In this document: piece after piece, positions 59,353 through 64,000 of the stretch | Layout of the letters: each line of letters begins with the position of its first letter | How positions within the stretch are numbered: position 1 is the stretch's first letter | Assembly (NCBI GenBank): GCA_965119745.1 | Contig: OZ221973.1 | Span: forward strand, 2,108,001-2,172,000 | Length of the DNA: 64,000 nt | Direction: 5' to 3' | Origin: CAJFUR01 sp904420575 | GTDB lineage: Bacteria; Actinomycetota; Coriobacteriia; Coriobacteriales; Eggerthellaceae | The notes under the pieces: generated by a model | What the model saw: only the letters and a program-made list of their open reading frames with translations | Database searches by the model: none | What the model was told of the DNA's origin: nothing | Translations under genes and position numbers: made by a program

Positions 59353-59725
59353 GCCCGTCGTAGGATGCCGCGCGTGGGTTGCGGCAGGGAAGCGGCTCGA
59401 TGGCGAGCCGCACCTCGTCGCCGTCGCGCAAGCCCCTCGCGCGCGCTTGGGCGACGGCCGCCTCCCCGAGCTCGATCTGCGGCTTCGCGTTCGTCCCCTC
59501 TATGGTTATGGTGTAGAGCCCGGCCTGGGCGCGCAGTTCGGGCGCGCCTTGCTCGTATTCGCTGCCAAAGGAGGCCTTGCGCATGCGCACGCTCACTTCC
59601 TCGTCCATGATGCCGTGCGCAAGCAGGTTCTGGTAGTCGGGATAGTCCAGGGCCACGAGGCCCTTTTCGCCCGTCATGGTGGCGACGACGTAGAGCCGTC
59701 CCGTGGTTTCGTACGTTGGGTTCAC
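59330..59725 (-). CDS. 131-aa hypothetical protein, ATPase operon gene 3
   Basis: Unrecognised, probably beta-rich, soluble protein (GRLYVVATMTGEKGLVALDYPDY near residues 9-31 read in parts; ends KLDLDL). I start at GTG 59725, preceded by AAGGAAAGGGAG. An ATG at 59761 overlapping the previous stop (ATGA) is the alternative. It is the last gene of the three-gene operon with the RecF/OLD-like ATPase and overlaps the convergent LuxR gene by 23 bases. No metal or catalytic motif stands out. Confidence 0.65.
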   Translation of the reverse strand: MNPTYETTGRLYVVATMTGEKGLVALDYPDYQNLLAHGIMDEEVSVRMRKASFGSEYEQGAPELRAQAGLYTITIEGTNAKPQIELGEAAVAQARARGLRDGDEVRLAIEPLPCRNPRAASYDGLKLDLDL

Positions 59726-59757
59726 CGCGTGCTCCCTTTCCTTGTCGCGCGCCGCCG

Positions 59758-60201
59758 TCATCTCTTCCAGCTGCGGCCGTCCTTGCAGACGATCGAGGGG
59801 TCCTGCTGCTCGGGCATGCGCGCGTACTGCAGGTTGGTGACGCGCGCCTCTTGGGCGCGCGTCCGCTCGACGAAGGCCTTGGCGCGTTCGAGCCATTGGC
59901 GGCAAGACGCCGCCAGCGCCGCGTCGTCCTGGTCCAGCAGCGCATGGCAGTTGCGGGAGGCGTGCAGGAACGTGGCGGCTTCGTCCCTCGTGCGCCCGAA
60001 GGAGCCTCCCTGCGCCCCTCCCACGGCGTTGCCGCTCGCCTCGTGGCACATGGCCGCGACGTTGGCCGCCTGGTACAGGTGGTAGAAGCCCACCCTCAGG
60101 CAGGCGTAGCGATCGGGGCGGCCCTGGTGCGTCGCCAGTTCCCCGAACTTCGCCTGGGCTTCTTTGAGGTGCTCGTACGCGTCGTCGTAGCTGGTGGGCA
60201 T
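59758..60201 (-). CDS. 147-aa hypothetical protein, ATPase operon gene 2
   Basis: Unrecognised helical protein. It begins MPTSYDDAYEHLKEAQ and has a Cys- and His-containing middle (GFYHLYQAANVAAMCHEASGN, read in parts). Its repeated amphipathic helices suggest an interaction protein such as a HEPN- or four-helix-type fold. The ATG at 60201 is seven bases after GGGAGG. It is separated from the ATPase gene by about 150 bases on the same strand. Confidence 0.65.
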   Translation of the reverse strand: MPTSYDDAYEHLKEAQAKFGELATHQGRPDRYACLRVGFYHLYQAANVAAMCHEASGNAVGGAQGGSFGRTRDEAATFLHASRNCHALLDQDDAALAASCRQWLERAKAFVERTRAQEARVTNLQYARMPEQQDPSIVCKDGRSWKR

Positions 60202-60349
60202 GCGTCTGCCTCCCGTTCTCCCTCTGGTTCCCTGGCCTTCCCTTTTGGCGTGCGCCGCTGCCGTTCGTTGCGCCGCGCCGTCGTTCTCCGGATCGCCTTG
60301 CCGCTCTCCGGCTTCCACTGCCGCCTTGCGGCCTCGCAGGTGCCTTGTG

Positions 60350-61489
60350 CTAGAACAGCTGCTCCAAAAGCTCCTGGTCGGTCACGTCGATGGAGCTCAG
60401 GACGGCCTTGCGCTCGCGCTTCTCGAAGTGGTACGCCTTCAGGTCGGCGGGATCGAGCGCGCCGGCGCCGATGCGCTTCGCCAGCGTCTTCAGGAAGTGC
60501 TCGGAATGCGTGGTGATCACGACCTGCTTCCCTTCGTCGGCTATTTCGGCCAGGATGTCGCACACGATGCGCTGCAGCTTGGGATGGAGGTGTATCTCGG
60601 GCTCTTCGATCATGACGAGCGCCCCCTTCGGCAGAAGCGTGCCGAGCGCCACGAAGGAGACCAGCTGGTTGATGCCGTAGCCCGAATTGACCGCGGACAC
60701 CCACAGCTCCCCTTCGGACAGGTCGATGACCACGGAGGGGCCGTCCATCACGTAGGGGTTGATGGTCACGCCCACGCGGCCCAGGCGCTCGCGCATGCGG
60801 TCGAGCTGCGGCCGCAGCTTCGGGTAGCGGCTCGCCTCGTTGATGCGGTACATGATGAGGTTCGAAAGCCACTCTTCCAAAAGCGTGGCCTCGCCTGTGC
60901 GTTTGGCGACCTCTCCTGGTTCGGGCTTCCCGGCCATCAAGGGATAGTTGTATTTCGTGAACCCACGGGACGAGGAAAGGTACAGCATGTTCTCGAACCA
61001 GTCCACTACGAACCGCTGGTGCAGGGCCACCTGGTCGGGCGGCATCCCGCATTCGACGTAGCTGCCGCCGCCGTAGCCGTGGGCCGCCTGCGCGAGGAAC
61101 AGCCTGCCGCTCGGCTCCATGGAATGCGGGGAGCGCGCGTCCCACGTCCAGGCCGGCTCGCCGTCCACGGAGAATCCCTCGCTGACGCCGCCCGTCCCCA
61201 CCGTCACCCGGTAGGAGAGTGCCACGCCGTCGTGGTCGAGCGTCACCTCGACTTCGATGTCCCGGTCCTCGTCGTGGTCGAAGACCGCCTCGCCGAAGTC
61301 TCCCAGGCGCAGCAGGTAGTCGTTGAACGTGGCCTCGTTTCTGGAGAGCGACTGCTTCAGGAAGACGAGGGATTGCAGCACGGTGGTTTTCCCTGCGGCA
61401 TTGTATCCGGTGAATGCGGTGAACCGCCCCAAATCCACCGCGAGGTCTACCTGCGACTTGAAATTCTTGAGGCGCACCTTGGTCAGCAT
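60350..61489 (-). CDS. RecF/OLD-like AAA ATPase (DUF3696 type)
   Basis: A 379-aa ABC-like ATPase without a nuclease domain. It begins MLTKVRLKNFKSQVDLAVDL, with Walker A TGYNAAGKTTVLQSL (about 28-42), in which Ala replaces the usual Gly. The signature-like region is GYGINQLVSFVALGTLLPKG, Walker B is ALVMIEEPEIHLHPKLQ (about 295), and the D-/H-loop region is VITTHSEHFLKTL. Such ATPases are found in phage-defence operons and retron or Septu/Gabija-type systems. The ATG 61489 follows AAGGAG. It heads a three-gene operon with two unknown proteins. Confidence 0.85.
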   Translation of the reverse strand: MLTKVRLKNFKSQVDLAVDLGRFTAFTGYNAAGKTTVLQSLVFLKQSLSRNEATFNDYLLRLGDFGEAVFDHDEDRDIEVEVTLDHDGVALSYRVTVGTGGVSEGFSVDGEPAWTWDARSPHSMEPSGRLFLAQAAHGYGGGSYVECGMPPDQVALHQRFVVDWFENMLYLSSSRGFTKYNYPLMAGKPEPGEVAKRTGEATLLEEWLSNLIMYRINEASRYPKLRPQLDRMRERLGRVGVTINPYVMDGPSVVIDLSEGELWVSAVNSGYGINQLVSFVALGTLLPKGALVMIEEPEIHLHPKLQRIVCDILAEIADEGKQVVITTHSEHFLKTLAKRIGAGALDPADLKAYHFEKRERKAVLSSIDVTDQELLEQLF

Positions 61490-61653
61490 GGCTTCTTCTC
61501 CTTGTTCTCGTCGGGCATGGGTCGTGTCGTGCGTGGTTTTGTTGCCGCGCCGGCGCGCTTGCCTCGCTGTGCTGGGTTCGTTTGGCCTTGCCGGGGCGGG
61601 TTCGCCGCTTCCTCTGCGGGCAACATGCTTGGCGCGCGGGCGGCGGGCCACGG

Positions 61654-61782
61654 TGCAATTTTTACCGGATATGCGAGTCGGGCGGGCGGATGCGAAAAAC
61701 CTGACCTGCGCTTTTCTTTGGAAAGCACTCGCCAACGAGGGTCAAGGGAGTGAAACGGCTCGCATATCCGGTAAAAATTGCA
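61654..61782. mobile_element. 129-bp MITE-like element with 24-bp terminal inverted repeats
   Basis: A perfect 24-bp inverted repeat (TGCAATTTTTACCGGATATG and on, 61654-61677, against 61759-61782) flanks 81 bases of spacer. The AT-rich ends contrast with the neighbourhood. I see no target duplication and no transposase. It could be a non-autonomous element, a repetitive extragenic palindrome or a folded RNA, and sits 165 bases upstream of the ATPase operon. Confidence 0.7.
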
Positions 61783-61833
61783 TGTCCGGGGTCTGTTCGC
61801 GGTTCTTCCACGCCCGCGCCTGCCGCCTTCCCT

Positions 61834-61887
61834 CGCCCGCACTCGCATCCGCGCCCGCGCCGCCCGCACTCGCATCCGCGCCCGCGC
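61834..61887. repeat. Perfect 27-bp tandem duplication
   Basis: The 27-bp unit beginning CGCCCGCACTCGCATCCGCG is repeated exactly at 61834-61860 and 61861-61887, followed by degenerate CGCGCACC/CGCGCCCG copies to about 61925. It lies downstream of the second molybdoenzyme gene. Confidence 0.8.
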
Positions 61888-61965
61888 CGCTCGCCGCGCA
61901 CCCGCGCACCCGCGCCCGCGCCGCCGTGCGTCAACCGTTCGGCGCGCGGGCGGGGCGGATGCTCG

Positions 61966-64000
61966 CTAGGCGCGGTAGATGCGGCACAGGGCGTTGCGGC
62001 AGGTGTAGTTGCCCATTTCCTGCCCGCACTTGTCAGGGTCGTCGTCGAGGATCATGTTGATGTTCGACTTGAACGCCCCGTACAGGTTCGGGTACTTCTC
62101 GTCTTCTTCGGGGAACCACCAATTGTGCTCGGCCGCCACCACACCGGGAGCCAGGGCCGTGGTCAGGCGCACCTTCATCTTCACGCGCCCGACGTGCGTC
62201 TCTATCCATGCCCAGTCGCCGTCGCGCAGAGGCGGGTCCATCTGCTGGCCCATCTGGTTGTTGACCTCCACGATGGGGTCGGGGTGCAGGTCGCGCATGG
62301 CGGGAATCTGGCGGAACTCCGAATGGTAGAACGGCTGCGCCCGGTTGCCGGCAATGAGGATGACCGGGTATTTCTCGAGGTATTCCGCGTCGCAGCTGTA
62401 GGGGCTGAAATTGGGTTCCTCGAAATGGACGAGCGGGTCGAAGCCCAGCTTCTCCAGCACGCCGGACTTGAACTCCGCCTTGCCGGAAGGCGTGGCGAAG
62501 CCGAAGGGCGCGCCGGTCGCGGGGTTCTTCTTGGCGTACTTCATGTACTCGATGGGCTCGGTGAGGCATTTCGTGGTGGTGGCCAGCTCTTCGAACGTGA
62601 TGCCTGCGGGCGCGAGCCTTCTGTCCAGCATGGCGGGGATGTTGTCTTCGGGCCAGTATTCGGCCTGCCCGCATTCGATGCCCAGCCTCCGGTAGAAATC
62701 GTAGTCGCTGCGGCGCTCGTAGAGGGGCTCGACCGCGTTCAGCCCGGCGGGCAGCATGCCGACGAGCGACGCGTCGTAGGTCTCCGCGATGGGGCGCTCC
62801 ATCCAGTCCGACATGGGGAACACGTAGTCGGCCATGGCCGTGAGCGGGTTGGGGAACATGTCGGCCACGACGACGAGGTCCAGGTGCTGGATCGCCTCGA
62901 GGATGAGCTTGGTGTTGGGGAACTTGGTGAGCACGCCCGCGCCGCTGGCGATCATGGCGCGCAGGGGATAGGGGTCGCCGCTGATGCACTGGCGCCACAC
63001 CAGGGGGCCGTGCGCCTGGTTCGACCAGTGCGTGTACATCTGGCTGCCGAAGCGCTTCTGCTGGTATTCGCCGAGCATCTGCCAGCCGGGATACCCCAGG
63101 ATGCTGAAGCGCTCGCCGCCGATCTGCTTGGGGCGTATGGAGTCGGGCAAAAGGTCGTTCCGCTCCTCCCAGTAGTCGTCGACGAACGAGTTGCCGGAAA
63201 GCGGGCCCTGGATGGGGCAGCTCTTGTCGATGGCGCCGATGAGCAGGTTGAGCATGGCGCAGGCGCGGTTGGTCCTGAATCCGTTGGGCGCCTGCCCGTC
63301 GTAGGACTGGTAGCCCATGATGAAGCCGGGCCTCACCGTCGCGAACACGCGGGCCGTCTCGCGGATGAGCTCGGGGCGCACCCAGCAGATCTCGGCGGCC
63401 TTTTCCGGCGTCCACTCCTGCACGGCCGCCCGCAGTTCCTCGAAGCCGACGGTCCAGTTGTCGACGAACTGGTGGTCGTAGAGGTCCTCGTTGATGATGA
63501 CGTGCATCCAGGCCATGAACAGGGCCCCGTCAGAGCCGGGGCGGAGTTGGATGTGGTAGTCGGCCAGGCGCGCCGTGTCGGTGAAGCGCGGGTCGATGGA
63601 GATGAGGATGCTGCCCGCCTCCTTGAGGGCCTTGATCTTCTGCCAGGTGGTGGGGTGGGACTCGCGGTGGTTGGAGTTGGTCGCGAACACCTTGCATGCC
63701 TCGCCGGCCAGCTTGTTGATGTAGGCCCATCCCACCGTGCATTCGAACGCCTTGGTCATGGGCCCGTGGCAGATCTGCTCGTTGCCCACGTTGTTGGGCG
63801 TGCCGAACAGGTTGAGGAACTTCGACTTCACGAACAGGCTGTCGCCGTAGTGCGCCGTGCCGGTGACGCCGAACAGCGCCTCGGGGCCGGACTCGTCGCG
63901 TATCTGGTTGAGCTTGGCTCCCACCTCCTTGAGCGCCTGGTCCCAGCCGATGCGCTCCCATCTGCCCTGCCCGCGCTCTCCCACCCGCTTGAGGGGGAAG
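61966..64000 (-). CDS. Molybdopterin oxidoreductase, partial (5' end outside window)
   Basis: The frame is open to the window edge, so 678 C-terminal residues are visible. The N-terminal [4Fe-4S] motif and any Tat signal are missing. The first residues, FPLKRVGERGQGRWERIGWD, are the classical stretch after the cluster. Molybdopterin-binding segments include LISIDPRFTDTARLADYHIQLRPGSD (read in parts), LLIGAIDKSC and, near the end, ILIAGNRAQPFYHSEFRQIP and GDWAWIETHVGRVKMK. It differs clearly from the 50839 enzyme, so the two are not recent duplicates. The C-terminus has an additional Cys-containing tail. The substrate is not readable. The stop is TAG at 61968-61966. Confidence 0.9.
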   Translation of the reverse strand, partial: FPLKRVGERGQGRWERIGWDQALKEVGAKLNQIRDESGPEALFGVTGTAHYGDSLFVKSKFLNLFGTPNNVGNEQICHGPMTKAFECTVGWAYINKLAGEACKVFATNSNHRESHPTTWQKIKALKEAGSILISIDPRFTDTARLADYHIQLRPGSDGALFMAWMHVIINEDLYDHQFVDNWTVGFEELRAAVQEWTPEKAAEICWVRPELIRETARVFATVRPGFIMGYQSYDGQAPNGFRTNRACAMLNLLIGAIDKSCPIQGPLSGNSFVDDYWEERNDLLPDSIRPKQIGGERFSILGYPGWQMLGEYQQKRFGSQMYTHWSNQAHGPLVWRQCISGDPYPLRAMIASGAGVLTKFPNTKLILEAIQHLDLVVVADMFPNPLTAMADYVFPMSDWMERPIAETYDASLVGMLPAGLNAVEPLYERRSDYDFYRRLGIECGQAEYWPEDNIPAMLDRRLAPAGITFEELATTTKCLTEPIEYMKYAKKNPATGAPFGFATPSGKAEFKSGVLEKLGFDPLVHFEEPNFSPYSCDAEYLEKYPVILIAGNRAQPFYHSEFRQIPAMRDLHPDPIVEVNNQMGQQMDPPLRDGDWAWIETHVGRVKMKVRLTTALAPGVVAAEHNWWFPEEDEKYPNLYGAFKSNINMILDDDPDKCGQEMGNYTCRNALCRIYRA

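Noticed and set aside
61654..61782. Complete insertion sequence
   Set aside because: At 129 bp it has no room for a transposase, and no target-site duplication is visible at its edges.

Overview
The window looks like a chromosomal segment from a high-GC, anaerobic member of the Eggerthellaceae (Coriobacteriia; Eggerthella, Gordonibacter or Adlercreutzia relatives). This is an inference from gene content and codon bias. The supporting content is a membrane-bound uptake [NiFe] hydrogenase, two molybdopterin enzymes of the DMSO-reductase superfamily, and a LuxR-type regulator fused to a 12-helix MFS-like membrane domain. The long antisense open frames are a side-effect of GC-rich codons and are not genes.

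Layout. 1-4875: hyaABC-type hydrogenase, a small membrane protein and a HybD-type maturation protease. 4969-8536: DUF488 protein, CarD-like regulator, a broken MqsA-like antitoxin remnant and a HelD-like helicase. 8770-17789: DNA repair block: a UvrA paralogue with a displaced frame at its N-terminus, endonuclease III, an Ogt methyltransferase and Mfd, with a decarboxylase-like/cupin fusion among them. 17786-24524: DMT transporter, membrane dipeptidase family protein, MATE pump, thioesterase, a Pro/Gln-rich membrane protein and a multi-cluster ferredoxin. 24517-37019: gltX, DUF1461 protein, an ATP-grasp-like protein, a SAM riboswitch plus metK, priA, the primary sigma factor and an RlmKL-type rRNA methyltransferase. 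37211-38494: two small XRE regulators, tRNA-Ile(CAU) and tRNA-Asn. 38794-43305: ECF sigma factor, a membrane protein and an ABC exporter in one tightly overlapped operon. 43372-46974: trpS, tRNA-Val, an 800-bp repeat-rich intergenic region and a uracil/xanthine permease.

47257-59352 is the accessory block of most interest. A membrane LuxR regulator is split by a frameshift exactly at a 12-G homopolymer. It is divergent from an MFS transporter, which is followed by a co-directional operon. The operon encodes a 78-aa protein, a molybdopterin oxidoreductase without a Tat signal, a two-cluster ferredoxin, a GPH-type transporter, a zinc-ribbon/GAP-repeat protein, an MmgE/PrpD-family enzyme, a trigger-factor paralogue, a zinc-ribbon protein and a second, two-helix LuxR regulator. 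A near-identical 13-bp palindromic site lies both in the regulator/MFS intergenic region and just ahead of the 78-aa gene. I read this as an inducible, possibly phase-variable system for uptake and cytoplasmic reduction or transformation of one unidentified substrate.

59330-61489 is a three-gene minus-strand operon with a RecF/OLD-like ATPase and two unrecognised small proteins, which may be a defence-type module. It is followed by a 129-bp element with 24-bp perfect inverted ends. 61966-64000 is the 3' part of a second molybdopterin oxidoreductase that runs off the window.

Biochemical roles are inferred from motifs read by eye. No database search was possible.
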